DNA from: Treponema sp.
GTDB taxonomy: Bacteria; Spirochaetota; Spirochaetia; Treponematales; Treponemataceae
Assembly: GCA_017651065.1 (NCBI GenBank)
Contig: JAGCDP010000037.1
Coordinates: 1-64,000 of the forward strand
Reading direction: 5' to 3'
DNA: 64,000 nucleotides
The translations under genes were made by a program, and so were the position numbers. The notes beneath the pieces are model-generated. The model was not told the DNA's origin. It saw only the letters and a program-made list of their open reading frames with translations, and ran no database searches. Each line of letters starts with the position of its first letter. Position 1 is the first letter of the stretch. This document shows, piece after piece, positions 50,902-60,876 of this stretch.

Positions 50902-51726
50902 ATGGCATTATCAGATGAACAGATAGAAAGATATTCACGCCACATCATTTTAAAGGAAGTTGGTGTAAAGGGGCAGAAAAAACTTCTTGAATCAAAAGTT
51001 TTGATTATTGGAGCTGGTGGTTTAGGTGCTCCTGTTGCAATGTATCTGGCTGCAGCCGGTGTCGGCACAATTGGTATTGTAGATGCTGATGAAGTTGATT
51101 TGTCAAATCTTCAGCGACAGATTATTCATGGAACTGCTGATGTTGGAAAGCCGAAGGTTCAGTCTGCAAAAGAGACAATGAACGCAATGAACCCGGATGT
51201 AAAAGTTAATACATATCACATATTTGTTGATTCTACAAATATCCGTGAACTTATACGTGAGTATGATTTTGTAATTGACGGCACAGATAACTTCCCTGCA
51301 AAGTTTCTTATTAACGATGCCTGTGTTATGGAAAAAAAGCCTTTCTGTCATGCAGGAATCATTCGTTTTAAGGGGCAGCTCATGACTTACATTCCAGGAC
51401 AGGGACCTTGTTATCGCTGTGTTTTCAAAGATCCTCCTCCAAAAGATGCAGTTCCAACCTGCAAGCAGGCTGGTGTAATTGGAGCTATGGGTGGTGTTAT
51501 TGGAAGCCTTCAGGCAATGGAAGCGGTAAAATACATTATTGGTCAGGGGCAGAATCTTGTAGGAAGACTTCTTACTTATGATGCTTTGAATAATGATTTT
51601 CATTCTATAAAATTACCGGCTCCAAACGGAAAATGCCCTGTTTGTGGAAACAATCCGACAATCACAGAATTGATTGATTATGAACAGCAGGAATGTGCCG
51701 AAGCACAGCATGGAAAAGATTTATAA
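50902..51726 (+). CDS. ThiF/MoeB-family sulfur-carrier adenylyltransferase
   Basis: 274 residues. IIGAGGLGAPVAMYLAAAGVGTIGIVDADEVDLSNLQRQIIH is the ATP-binding E1 core; Cys in GPCYRC and CPVCG form a Zn site; PTCKQAGVIGAMGG holds the possible catalytic Cys. Adenylates the CysO/ThiS C-terminus so sulfur can be loaded. No rhodanese domain fused, so sulfur may come from the divergent rhodanese-TusA fusion. Confidence 0.92.
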   Translation: MALSDEQIERYSRHIILKEVGVKGQKKLLESKVLIIGAGGLGAPVAMYLAAAGVGTIGIVDADEVDLSNLQRQIIHGTADVGKPKVQSAKETMNAMNPDVKVNTYHIFVDSTNIRELIREYDFVIDGTDNFPAKFLINDACVMEKKPFCHAGIIRFKGQLMTYIPGQGPCYRCVFKDPPPKDAVPTCKQAGVIGAMGGVIGSLQAMEAVKYIIGQGQNLVGRLLTYDALNNDFHSIKLPAPNGKCPVCGNNPTITELIDYEQQECAEAQHGKDL

Positions 51727-51735
51727 GGATTTGTA

Positions 51736-52149
51736 ATGATAACATTAAAAAAATCAGATTACGAAAAAATAATTCAGCATGCAAAAGCTAATCTGCCGGA
51801 AGAAGCCTGTGGCCTTATTGCAGGTACTGAAACAGATGGCGTTAAACATATTGAAGAAGTTTATCTTCTTGAGAACACCGACCACTCTAACGAGCACTTT
51901 AATATCAGCCCTCAAGATCAGCTTAAAGCAATTAAAGATATGCGTGCAAAAGGTCTTATTCCGCTTGGAAACTGGCACTCACATCCGGAAACACCAAGCC
52001 GACCAAGCGAAGAAGACAAGCGACTTTTTTTCGATTCAAAAGCCCGGTATCTGATTCTTTCATTGATGGAAAAGGATAATCCGGTTTTAAATGCATTCAT
52101 CGTTGAAAATCATACTGATGTTTCCAAAGACGATTTAGAAATAATATAA
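51736..52149 (+). CDS. JAMM/Mec-type metalloprotease
   Basis: 137 residues. EEACGLIAG supplies the Glu, and HSHPETPSRPSEED fits the JAMM signature H-x-H-x(7)-S-x2-D. In the Mycobacterium CysO-CysM-Mec pathway such proteins release cysteine from CysO-cysteine. The set of carrier, E1, JAMM and cysteine synthase in this island suggests the same pathway, or C-terminal trimming of the GGGQ tail. Confidence 0.88.
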   Translation: MITLKKSDYEKIIQHAKANLPEEACGLIAGTETDGVKHIEEVYLLENTDHSNEHFNISPQDQLKAIKDMRAKGLIPLGNWHSHPETPSRPSEEDKRLFFDSKARYLILSLMEKDNPVLNAFIVENHTDVSKDDLEII

Positions 52150-52166
52150 AAAGGATTCGGACAATT

Positions 52167-52805
52167 TTATTTTACAGAAACAAATCTTCTGATTCTATGC
52201 GTTACCCCTAGCCTCTCGCAAAGCCGGGTACATTCTTCTTCATCTTCTTTTGTAATTGTTGTGGCAACCGTTGTAAGAATTACTTTTGGAACATATTTCT
52301 TCGCTTCCCGGGCAAAAGCGAGCATGGCAGGAAAAGCCTTTTCCTTAAAGATTGGGCGGACAGTTTTCTCGTAGATTTCGGGATTGCTTGAATTCAGACT
52401 GATTGAAAGCGCATCTATCTTTCCTGCAAGAAGCGGGGCAACAGGCTTTTTATTTATAAGATCTACAAGGCCGTTTGTGTTGATTCTCACTGGTAACGAG
52501 AAATTTGCTTTCAAAAAATCAGCCACGGCCAGCAAAACATCCAGAGCTTCCGTTGGTTCTCCATAACCGCAGAAAACAAACTCCTTGTAATTTTTGAAAC
52601 GTTCCTGTTTTGATTCTTCTTTTATTGCAGTAATTACTTCCTGTGCAGTTGGTTCGCGTTCAAGCCAAAGAGTATCAACATTTTCAAATTCGGCACCGGC
52701 AGCCTTCTGACGAATACAAAATGTACACGCACAAGGGCAGCGGTTTGTAAGATTTATATAAAGCCCGTTGTATTCGGGATAAATTATTGTCATTCCTTTG
52801 TTCAT
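52167..52805 (-). CDS. Radical SAM protein (TatD-linked type)
   Basis: 212 residues. NLTNRCPCACTFCIRQ gives C-x3-C-x2-C, then FCGYGEPTEAL and INTNGL. The features match the family named for linkage with TatD nucleases, of unknown substrate; the tatD in this window is 44 kb away. Convergent with the mec gene with 17 bp between stops. No island operator in front, so it may not belong to the regulon. Confidence 0.75.
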   Translation of the reverse strand: MNKGMTIIYPEYNGLYINLTNRCPCACTFCIRQKAAGAEFENVDTLWLEREPTAQEVITAIKEESKQERFKNYKEFVFCGYGEPTEALDVLLAVADFLKANFSLPVRINTNGLVDLINKKPVAPLLAGKIDALSISLNSSNPEIYEKTVRPIFKEKAFPAMLAFAREAKKYVPKVILTTVATTITKEDEEECTRLCERLGVTHRIRRFVSVK

Positions 52806-52876
52806 TCAAGCACCTTCGTTTTGAAAGTTTTTTAAGGTTAGTCGTAATTTCTTCTAATGTCAACTATAGATTCAAT

Positions 52877-52904
52877 CTATAACTACAATAGAAAACTAGT
52901 ATTA
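52877..52904 (+). promoter_or_regulatory. CTATAACT/TAGTATTA activator-like motif of the sulfonate-type operon
   Basis: CTATAACT (52877-52884), 7 bp, AAAACTAGTATTA (52892-52904), then TATATA (52924-52929) as likely -10 with poor -35 (ATTATT, 17 bp). An additional inverted repeat TTTCCTA...TAGGAAA spans 52919-52950. Confidence 0.7.
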
Positions 52905-53041
52905 TTCAAAACTTACGATTTCCTATATAACATACTGTATTAGTAGGAAATGCCATGCTAATACTCCTAATTTTTTTTTATAAATAGTTCTGTCGGAGAG
53001 GGTTTATTATTTTGAAAATCAGGAATAAGAAGAGGTATGAA

Positions 53042-54004
53042 ATGAGCAAAAATATTGCATCACTGATTAAACGACTTTTACCCGTATTCGGGATTCTTCT
53101 TACATTATTAATACAAATTGCTATACCAGATAGTTCACTGCATCCTTCATCAAAACATCATTATTATGAAGGGCTGCTTTTTATTCTGCTTGGTATTGCT
53201 ATTTTATTTTTTGTTTTGTCTTTGTTTATTAAAAAAATCCGCGAAAGTCTTACAGAAAAAGGTCCTTTCCTTTTAGGAGCCGCTGGCCTTGTTATTATAA
53301 TAAATCTTGTTACAGCAAAGTTCGCACTGCTTCCGGTTATCTTTTTTCCAAGCTACAACAATATTCTTGCAATCTTTATGGAACAGACTGTTCTTCTGAC
53401 AAAGTGTGTAGGCTATTCATTTAAACTCATGATTCTTGGAGTTTTCTGGGGAATTACTGTTGGTTTTATCACAGGAGTTTTCCTTGGATTTTCAAAAAAG
53501 GTTTATTACTGGATCAATCCTTACATCAAATTAATTGGACCAATTCCGGCAACAGCCTGGATTCCTCTTGTACTTACAACTTTCCCGACAACCTTCGGAG
53601 CAAGTGTTTTTATTATTGCTCTGGCAGTATGGTTTCCTGTTCAGCTTATGACAAGCTCTGGTATTCAAAACACAAGTAAGGTTTATTTTGAAGTTGGTAA
53701 AACACTTGGCGCCGGGACATTTTTTCAGGTGTTCAAGATTGCTGTTCCTGCTGCCTTGCCAAATATTTTCCAGGGAGTTTTCAACGGAATTTGCGCTGCA
53801 TTTATTGCGCTAATGACTGCAGAAATGTTTGGTGCAAAGTATGGAATAGGCTGGTACATAAGCTACCAGAAAGCAATGATGATGTATGCCGGTGTTTATG
53901 CAGGGCTTATTCTGATTGCAGTTTTTTGTACAGTGATTATCACTTCGCTGTTCAAGGTTCGTAAAAGACTGCTCAGCTGGCAGAAAGGACTGATTAAGTG
54001 GTAA
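53042..54004 (+). CDS. ABC transporter permease, nitrate/sulfonate/taurine type
   Basis: 320 residues from ATG 53042 with AGAGG six bases upstream. Multispanning with the inner-membrane motif VYFEVGKTLGAGTFFQVFKIAVPAALPN and GIGWYISYQKAMM. The N-terminal has two extra helices. Pairs with the ATPase and lipoprotein encoded next to it; overlap of 6 bp or nearly so. Confidence 0.88.
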   Translation: MSKNIASLIKRLLPVFGILLTLLIQIAIPDSSLHPSSKHHYYEGLLFILLGIAILFFVLSLFIKKIRESLTEKGPFLLGAAGLVIIINLVTAKFALLPVIFFPSYNNILAIFMEQTVLLTKCVGYSFKLMILGVFWGITVGFITGVFLGFSKKVYYWINPYIKLIGPIPATAWIPLVLTTFPTTFGASVFIIALAVWFPVQLMTSSGIQNTSKVYFEVGKTLGAGTFFQVFKIAVPAALPNIFQGVFNGICAAFIALMTAEMFGAKYGIGWYISYQKAMMMYAGVYAGLILIAVFCTVIITSLFKVRKRLLSWQKGLIKW

Positions 54005-54027
54005 TACAACCACCAAGGGAGAAGTAT

Positions 54028-54807
54028 ATGTCTGGAGAAATAAATTTATTAGATATAACAAAAATCTTTAATCAGGGAACTGGTGAAGAAGTAACTGCCC
54101 TTAATGGAGTGCACTTTACAATTCCTGCCGGAAGCTTTGTGTCGTTGATCGGACCTTCTGGTTGTGGAAAGACTACACTTTTACGTTGTATTGCTGGGCT
54201 CGAAACTCCAACAAGCGGCGAAGTTTTGGTAGATGGAGAAAAAGTTACAAAGCCTGGAAGTGACCGTGGACTTGCATTCCAGCAGGCAAATCTTTTCCCG
54301 TGGCTTACAATCTGGGATAACATTGCTTTTGGTTTGCGTGCACGACATATCTATAAAGATAAAAAGGACGAAGTAGAGAAGTTTATTAAGCTTGTGGGGC
54401 TGGAGGGTTTTGAAAAATCATTCCCGCATCAGCTTTCGGGCGGTATGAATCAAAGAGCAAGTCTTGCGCGTGCACTGGTAGGTCACCCAAAGATTCTTTT
54501 GCTCGATGAACCGCTCGGAGCACTTGATGCTTTTACACGTATGACAATGCAGGATGAAATTCTTCGTTTATGGAAGGAGCACAACACAACAATGGTTATG
54601 GTAACTCACGATGTAGACGAAGCTGTTTATTTAAGTGATTACGTTGTTGTAATGTCACCTCGCCCTGCTAAGGTAGAAAAGATAATTGGTATCGATTTAA
54701 CTCATCCTCGTGCACGTGGACAGGATGTGTTCTTAAAATATCGTACAGAAATCCTGGAAATTCTGGATTATGCCGGAAAGGTTCAGGAAGCTGAATATGC
54801 AATTTAG
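54028..54807 (+). CDS. ABC transporter ATPase, sulfonate/taurine type
   Basis: 259 residues from ATG 54028 (AGGGAG upstream). Walker A GPSGCGKTT, LSGGMNQRASLARAL, Walker B LLLDEPLGALDAFTRMTMQDE and a switch His (VTHDVDEAVYL). Characteristic of SsuB/TauB ATPases. Confidence 0.92.
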   Translation: MSGEINLLDITKIFNQGTGEEVTALNGVHFTIPAGSFVSLIGPSGCGKTTLLRCIAGLETPTSGEVLVDGEKVTKPGSDRGLAFQQANLFPWLTIWDNIAFGLRARHIYKDKKDEVEKFIKLVGLEGFEKSFPHQLSGGMNQRASLARALVGHPKILLLDEPLGALDAFTRMTMQDEILRLWKEHNTTMVMVTHDVDEAVYLSDYVVVMSPRPAKVEKIIGIDLTHPRARGQDVFLKYRTEILEILDYAGKVQEAEYAI

Positions 54808-54826
54808 AAAAGGAGGAATATTGTAT

Positions 54827-55915
54827 ATGAAGAAATCATTTATTATTTCAACATTTTTTGTTGTTGCATCTTTGTCATTAATTGGTTGCAGCAAAAAATC
54901 AGGAACAGGTTCTGCTGCAGGTGGAAACCAGGAACAGAAGGTTGTAAGAATCAACTTTTCTACAGGAAGCTTGTGTCATGCCCCGGTACACGTTGCAATG
55001 AAGCTTGGTCTTTTTGAAGAAGAGCTTGCTAAAATTGGACAGAAGGCTGAATACGTTCAGGTGGTGGAAGGTGGTGCAACTCTTGGAGAAATGATTGCAT
55101 CCGGTAAGGTTGATGCAGGTTACGGCTTGTATGCTACACAGCTTCAGGCAATGGAAAATGGTCTTCCAATTTCCTTTACATCTGGAATCCACATTGGTTG
55201 TACAAAATATTATGTGCGCGCCGACAGTGATATATATTCTGCTGCAGATTTGCGTGGAAAGAAGATTGGTGTTCCAGGACTTGCAGATAGTGCAGTTATG
55301 AACCTTAAACGAAAATTAATGGACGAAGGAATAGGAGTTACAGCAGATAACAATGAAGTAGAGTTCCTGGCTTATGCTTCAAGTGACCTTGCAATTGCCT
55401 TGAATAATGGAGCAGTTGATGTAATTGGTGCACATGACCCGATTGCAACAAAAGGAGAGCTTGCTTACGGCTTTAGAAAAATTCTTGATACAGGAACCGA
55501 TGAAAAGTTTGTAAAGGAATACTGCTGCCAGCAGTTTGTAACACACAAGCTTTTGCGTGAAAATCCGGAAGGTGCTGCCGCGGTTACACGTGCTTTACAG
55601 AAGGCTGCCGCTTATGTAGAAGCAGAACCACGCGCTGTTGCACAACTTCAGATTGAAAACGACCTTGTTGCAGGCGATCTTGATTTTAATGCTGCATTGC
55701 TTGAAGAACTTAACTATCAACCAAGCCGTTCACTTGGAAGAAAAACTTTTGATGCTGCTGCACGTCAACTTCAGGTAGCAGGAATTCTTAAAGCCGAAAC
55801 TGATATTGAAAAGTTTATTGAGCAGGGATATATCGAATTGTTTGGAGTTCCAGACGGATACATCTACGACAGCGCAACAAAAACATACAAAGAAATAAAC
55901 GGAAATAGAGGTTAG
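54827..55915 (+). CDS. NitT/TauT-family substrate-binding lipoprotein
   Basis: 362 residues with lipobox SLIGC. FSTGSLCHAPVHVAMKLGLFEEELAKIG and SGKVDAGYGLYATQLQAMENGLPISFTSGIHIGC match the family-type SBP (SsuA-like). Its ligand could be an organosulfonate or thiol-linked compound. AGGAGG upstream of the ATG. Operon partner of the permease and ATPase before it. Confidence 0.88.
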   Translation: MKKSFIISTFFVVASLSLIGCSKKSGTGSAAGGNQEQKVVRINFSTGSLCHAPVHVAMKLGLFEEELAKIGQKAEYVQVVEGGATLGEMIASGKVDAGYGLYATQLQAMENGLPISFTSGIHIGCTKYYVRADSDIYSAADLRGKKIGVPGLADSAVMNLKRKLMDEGIGVTADNNEVEFLAYASSDLAIALNNGAVDVIGAHDPIATKGELAYGFRKILDTGTDEKFVKEYCCQQFVTHKLLRENPEGAAAVTRALQKAAAYVEAEPRAVAQLQIENDLVAGDLDFNAALLEELNYQPSRSLGRKTFDAAARQLQVAGILKAETDIEKFIEQGYIELFGVPDGYIYDSATKTYKEINGNRG

Positions 55916-55917
55916 TC

Positions 55918-56121
55918 ATGAAGAACATCAACATTATTTTATCAGGTCTAACCGCCGTACTTGGACTTTTGGCTGGCATTGCACCTTACACCTTTGCAAA
56001 GGTATGTGGCATGGCAAACATGCACTGTCATAAGGTAACTGCACCAACTGTATTAGTTTTTGGAATAGTAATTTTTGTAGTTTCTGCAATTCAGACAATA
56101 CTTTTATGGAAAAAGCGATAA
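55918..56121 (+). CDS. DUF4418-like two-helix membrane protein
   Basis: 67 residues. Two hydrophobic segments, IILSGLTAVLGLLAGIAPY and PTVLVFGIVIFVVSAIQTILLW, flank a Cys/His motif KVCGMANMHCHK. The C-x5/6-C-x-H pattern could bind a metal. It overlaps the FtsX-type gene by 16 bp. Confidence 0.7.
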   Translation: MKNINIILSGLTAVLGLLAGIAPYTFAKVCGMANMHCHKVTAPTVLVFGIVIFVVSAIQTILLWKKR

Positions 56122-57302
56122 CTGTAAAAAGCCTTGCACTTGCTAACATCAAAAAAAAGCCGTACCGCACAACTGCCCTCACTATCCTTGTAGCCTTGGC
56201 AGCGGGGGTATTGTTCGGTACGCTTTTGTTGACAGCAAGCATTAAAGGCGGACTCAAAGGAATAAATACTCGAATCGGGGCTGACCTTATGATTGTTCCA
56301 CAAGGTTATGAAGCACAGGCAGAAGGTGTTTTACTTTCCGGCGAGCCAAGTTACTTTTATCTTGATAAATACATAGAAGAAACAATTAAAGATATTCAGG
56401 GCGTAGCAGCTGTAACCAGTCAGTTTTATTTGACAAGCCTTAGTGAAAGCTGCTGCGATTTTCCAATTCAAATTATTGGCTTTGATCCTTCAACAGATTT
56501 TATTGTGAAATCCTGGGCACGTAAAAAGATTTTACAAACTTCCGGCGATGAAATAATTCTTGCCGGAAGTAACATAACTACAGAAAAAAATAGCGTACGA
56601 TTTTTTGAACATTCACACAATGTTACCGCCCGTCTTGCAAAAAGCGGAACCGGAATGGATAATGTAATCTACACAGATCTTTCAAGCCTTCAGAAAATCT
56701 TTGATGATGCAAAAGCAAAAGGCTTTGGTTTTATTTCAGACGGTGACACAAGAACAAAAACAAGTGTAATTTTCATAAAGCTTTCAGACGATGCAAAACC
56801 AGACAGCACAGCAGCCCGCATTAAAGGTGCAGTGCCTGGAATCCAGATTATTCAGAGTGACAAATTTGTTTCGGGACTTATGGAAAGCATTTCATCGTTT
56901 CTGATAATCTTATATGCGGTGAGTGTTCTTGTAATTATAATCACAGTGCTTACACTTAGTATTGTTTTTACACTAACTATAAATGAGCGGCTGAGAGAGT
57001 TTTCTATTCTGCGGGTTCTTGGTGCAGATTTCAAAATGCTCCGTTTAATTGTATTTGCCGAAGCAGATATACTTGGAAGTATTGGCGCTATAACAGGTAT
57101 TTTCCTTAGTGCATTGATTCTACTTCCGTTTAATATACTGATTTCTCAAAAACTAAATATGCCGTTTATGTTATCAAGTCCGGCTGCAATTATTTTTTTT
57201 GCACTTATTACTTTTCTGGTAATAGTTGCCGCCTGCTATACCGCCGCTATTTCTGGCGCAGTAAAAGTTTCAAAAAAAGAAGTCTATGAGGGAATAAAAT
57301 GA
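56106..57302 (+). CDS. FtsX/MacB-like ABC permease
   Basis: 398 residues, one N-terminal and three C-terminal membrane segments around a large extracytoplasmic domain, with the family element FTLTINERLREFSILRVLGADFKMLRLIVFAEADILG. Likely a mechanotransmission or lipid/peptide-type exporter, rather than an importer. Overlaps the ATPase gene (ATGA). Confidence 0.85.
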   Translation: MEKAITVKSLALANIKKKPYRTTALTILVALAAGVLFGTLLLTASIKGGLKGINTRIGADLMIVPQGYEAQAEGVLLSGEPSYFYLDKYIEETIKDIQGVAAVTSQFYLTSLSESCCDFPIQIIGFDPSTDFIVKSWARKKILQTSGDEIILAGSNITTEKNSVRFFEHSHNVTARLAKSGTGMDNVIYTDLSSLQKIFDDAKAKGFGFISDGDTRTKTSVIFIKLSDDAKPDSTAARIKGAVPGIQIIQSDKFVSGLMESISSFLIILYAVSVLVIIITVLTLSIVFTLTINERLREFSILRVLGADFKMLRLIVFAEADILGSIGAITGIFLSALILLPFNILISQKLNMPFMLSSPAAIIFFALITFLVIVAACYTAAISGAVKVSKKEVYEGIK

Positions 57303-57955
57303 TTCATGCAGCAAATCTTTCAAAATCCTTCTTCACCCCGCGAGGAAGAATTGATGTTCTTAAAAATTTAAGCTTTTCCATACCCGATGGATCCTTCATC
57401 GGTATTACCGGAAAATCAGGAGCTGGAAAAAGTACATTGCTTTCAATAATCGCAGGACTCCAAAAACCAGACAACGGAGAGCTTACTGTAAATGAAACAA
57501 ATCTTCTTGCCCTGAATGATAAAAACTTAAGCGCCTTTAGAAACAAAAATATCGGCTTTATATCGCAGGAACAGAGCTTTCTCGAAAATCTTTCTGTTCT
57601 TGATAATGTAAGACTGCCTGCTTTTATTGGAAATTCATCCCCTTCTGAAAATCGAATCCAAGAAATTACAGAAAATGCAATTTCACTTCTTGAAGATTTT
57701 AATATTGCGCATCTGGCACAAAACAATCCTGTAACTCTTTCTGGCGGAGAAAATCACCGTGTACTTATTGCCAGAGCCCTTATCAATAATCCTTCCGTCA
57801 TTTTAGCCGACGAACCAACTGATTCGGTAGATATTGAACAAACAAAATCCATCATAAGAATCTTTCGTCTTCTTGCTGACAAAGGAAAAACAATTCTAAT
57901 TGCAAGTCACAATGGGGAAGCTCTTAAACTGTGTGACAGGGAAATTCGACTTTAG
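57299..57955 (+). CDS. LolD/MacB-type ABC ATPase
   Basis: 218 residues. Walker A GKSGAGKST, LSGGENHRVLIARAL, DEPTDSVD. Pairs with the FtsX-like permease. The six-gene run permease-ATPase-lipoprotein-DUF4418-FtsX-LolD is closely spaced, so it is likely to be one transcript with two ABC systems. Ends 4 bp inside the convergent CGS-type gene. Confidence 0.88.
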   Translation: MIHAANLSKSFFTPRGRIDVLKNLSFSIPDGSFIGITGKSGAGKSTLLSIIAGLQKPDNGELTVNETNLLALNDKNLSAFRNKNIGFISQEQSFLENLSVLDNVRLPAFIGNSSPSENRIQEITENAISLLEDFNIAHLAQNNPVTLSGGENHRVLIARALINNPSVILADEPTDSVDIEQTKSIIRIFRLLADKGKTILIASHNGEALKLCDREIRL

Positions 57956-59115
57956 TTTATAGCCTGTTCTAAATCAGCAATTAAATCTTCTGCATTCTCT
58001 ATACCTACGGAAAGTCGCAAAGTTTCTGGTGTAATTCCGTTTTTTAGACGAAGTTCTTCAGGTACATCGGCATGAGTCTGAGTTGTCGGGTAAGTAATTA
58101 GAGTCTCCACTCCACCAAGACTTTCGGCGTATTTTATGAGATTCACTTTTTCAAGAATAGATAAAGCCTTTTGAACAGAGCTTACACGGAAGGTTACCAT
58201 TGAACCAAAGCCTCTAGATTGTTTTTTCATTATCTGGTAGCCAGTATGTTCTTCAAAACCAGGATAAATTACCTGAGTAACAGCTTCCTGCCTTTTGAGC
58301 CACTTTGCAATTTTGAATGCAGAATCCTGAGCTTTTTCCATACGAAGGGCAAGAGTTTTTATTCCTCGAAGAACAAGCCAGCTGTCGAATGGAGAAAGGC
58401 CTGCTCCCGTTGTTTTTATAAGAAAACGAAGCTTTTCCTGAAGAGTTGTGTTGTTTACCACAATAAAGCCTGCAAGAGTGTCGTTGTGCCCTGCAAGGAA
58501 TTTTGTTCCGCTATGAATTACAACGTCTGCACCAAGCTCAAGAGGATTTTGAAAATATGGTGACATAAAGGTGTTATCAACGATTAAAAGCAATCCGTGA
58601 CGTTTTGCGATTTTTGCAACAGCTGCGATGTCTGTCACATTCATCATAGGATTTGTTGGAGTTTCAATATAAATTGCTTTAGTTTCAGGCTGGATGAGTG
58701 ATTCTATATCATCTACAGCACAATTTGCGCGGGTAAAACTTATTTCGTTTTTTACAGAAACATTATCAAAAAGTCTGATTGTGCCTCCATATAAATCTGA
58801 ATCAACAATAAGATGATCGCCTGGTTTAAAAATTTCCATAAGGAGTGTTATGGCTGCCATACCTGTAGAAAGTGCAAATGCATCTGTCCCGTGCTCAAGT
58901 TGGCACACAACTTTTTCTACCTGTTCACGTGTAGGATTTTGCAGGCGTGAATAATCAAATCCTGTACTCTTCCCTACCCCAGGATGAGCGTAGGTAGCTG
59001 TCTGATAAATCGGAAAACTTAATGAACCGTAGTGATTACACGCATTTTTTTCGTCTGAAGAAGCGGTTTCAGTGGTTTCCAGATGTACGCATTTTGTTTC
59101 TATAGCTAATGGCAT
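57952..59115 (-). CDS. Cystathionine gamma-synthase/lyase family PLP enzyme
   Basis: 387 residues. SLSFPIYQTATYAHPG, SRLQNPTREQVEKVV, and PLP lysine K205 in VIHSGTKFLAGHND are diagnostic. Could act as gamma-synthase, gamma-lyase or methionine gamma-lyase; residues by eye do not decide. Start overlaps the NifX-type gene by 10 bp, placing it in the NifH operon and so tying C-S chemistry to the nitrogenase-like genes. Confidence 0.9.
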   Translation of the reverse strand: MPLAIETKCVHLETTETASSDEKNACNHYGSLSFPIYQTATYAHPGVGKSTGFDYSRLQNPTREQVEKVVCQLEHGTDAFALSTGMAAITLLMEIFKPGDHLIVDSDLYGGTIRLFDNVSVKNEISFTRANCAVDDIESLIQPETKAIYIETPTNPMMNVTDIAAVAKIAKRHGLLLIVDNTFMSPYFQNPLELGADVVIHSGTKFLAGHNDTLAGFIVVNNTTLQEKLRFLIKTTGAGLSPFDSWLVLRGIKTLALRMEKAQDSAFKIAKWLKRQEAVTQVIYPGFEEHTGYQIMKKQSRGFGSMVTFRVSSVQKALSILEKVNLIKYAESLGGVETLITYPTTQTHADVPEELRLKNGITPETLRLSVGIENAEDLIADLEQAIN

Positions 59116-59516
59116 ATTTTATCCTCAAATTTCAAATAATATGCAGCTAACTTTTCTAATGCTTCTTCAACTGGCAGTTCAATATCAAAAACACTAACTG
59201 CATTTTTTTCAAACTGGCGGCGTACATTCTGACCAACCTGAGCTGCAACAATTGCACGGCAATCTAAAAGAAGTTCCACTGAAAGAGAAACAGGCCCTCC
59301 TGGTCCGCCACCGCAACAACCACCACCAGATCCAGTGCAACCAGAGCTGCCGGCAAGAGTTTCTTCGCTTGCCTGTTCAACCTTTGGAGCATCACGATTT
59401 TCTAAAAATTCAAAATGATCACCACGAAGTTCGTACACAGCAAACTGTTTTGCCTGCCCAAAGTGTAAGTCTACATTGCGGCCATCAGAACTGGCGATTG
59501 CTACTTTGATTTCCAT
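59106..59516 (-). CDS. NifX/NafY-type cofactor-binding protein with Gly/Cys-rich loop
   Basis: 136 residues, MEIKVAIASSDGRNVDLHFGQAKQFAVYEL, the dinitrogenase Fe-Mo cofactor biosynthesis domain. In the middle is SGCTGSGGGCCGGGPGG, a flexible Cys/Gly-rich loop not in ordinary NifX. Probably carries the NifB cofactor or an Fe-S precursor. 11 bp downstream of the NifH-like gene. Confidence 0.82.
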   Translation of the reverse strand: MEIKVAIASSDGRNVDLHFGQAKQFAVYELRGDHFEFLENRDAPKVEQASEETLAGSSGCTGSGGGCCGGGPGGPVSLSVELLLDCRAIVAAQVGQNVRRQFEKNAVSVFDIELPVEEALEKLAAYYLKFEDKICH

Positions 59517-59527
59517 AGCAACTCCTG

Positions 59528-60388
<861 letters not shown>

Positions 60389-60429
60389 CTATGTACAACC
60401 CTTTGTAAGGGTGCTTCTATTTTCTTATT

Positions 60430-60448
60430 ACCTATCGCTTTAGTAGGT
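60430..60448. promoter_or_regulatory. ACCTA-N9-TAGGT operator downstream of the NifH-like promoter
   Basis: Perfect half-sites; lies about 10 bp downstream of the -10 TATATT (60461-60456) of the leftward promoter. Confidence 0.78.
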
Positions 60449-60470
60449 TTTACAAAATATACAAGCTTTT

Positions 60471-60489
60471 GCCTAGTTGGTCAATAGGT
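60471..60489. promoter_or_regulatory. ACCTA-N9-TAGGT operator over the NifH-like -35
   Basis: GCCTA-N9-TAGGT. Minus-strand TTGACC (60484-60479) inside the site pairs with TATATT (60461-60456) at 17 bp. Confidence 0.75.
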
Positions 60490-60498
60490 TGTAATAAA

Positions 60499-60876
60499 TT
60501 ATTTGAAAAGATTCTGAATCTGATTATATTTCCACACTTTAAGTATTGCATCATCTATAGTGCCGGGAAGCTCCATACCTGTTATTCCCGCCAATGAGAG
60601 TGCTTGTACTGCAGCAATTCCGATTTTACTGGCAATAACATATTTACAATCAGTAAACTGTTTTATATGTTCTTCCATCCGTGCCTTATTATGACTTCCA
60701 TCCTGGCAAACCGGTGTAACGTTTCTTTTTTCCAGAAGGTCATAGCCTTCGCTGTCATCTACTATATAAATATAAAAAGTTTCTGCTTTTCCATAGTGAG
60801 TATTTACAGTTTCACCATCCGTGCTTGCAACGGCAACACAATATTTTAAATCTGGATTTGTCTGAATATCAGCCAT
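60499..60876 (-). CDS. NifX-type protein, second copy
   Basis: 125 residues from ATG 60876, MADIQTNPDLKYCVAVASTDGETVNTHYGKAETFYIYIV, a NifX/NafY-type domain without a Gly-rich loop. The start is fixed by GGAG in the NifB end and by homology; a longer in-frame reading runs into NifB coding sequence. Overlaps nifB by 8 bp, so is translationally coupled. Possibly the NifB-co carrier. Confidence 0.82.
   Translation of the reverse strand: MADIQTNPDLKYCVAVASTDGETVNTHYGKAETFYIYIVDDSEGYDLLEKRNVTPVCQDGSHNKARMEEHIKQFTDCKYVIASKIGIAAVQALSLAGITGMELPGTIDDAILKVWKYNQIQNLFK

Noticed and set aside
52919-52950. Additional ACCTA-N9-TAGGT operator before the sulfonate-type operon
   Set aside because: Half-sites TTTCCTA and TAGGAAA are 18 bp apart and differ in sequence, so it is not the same site class.
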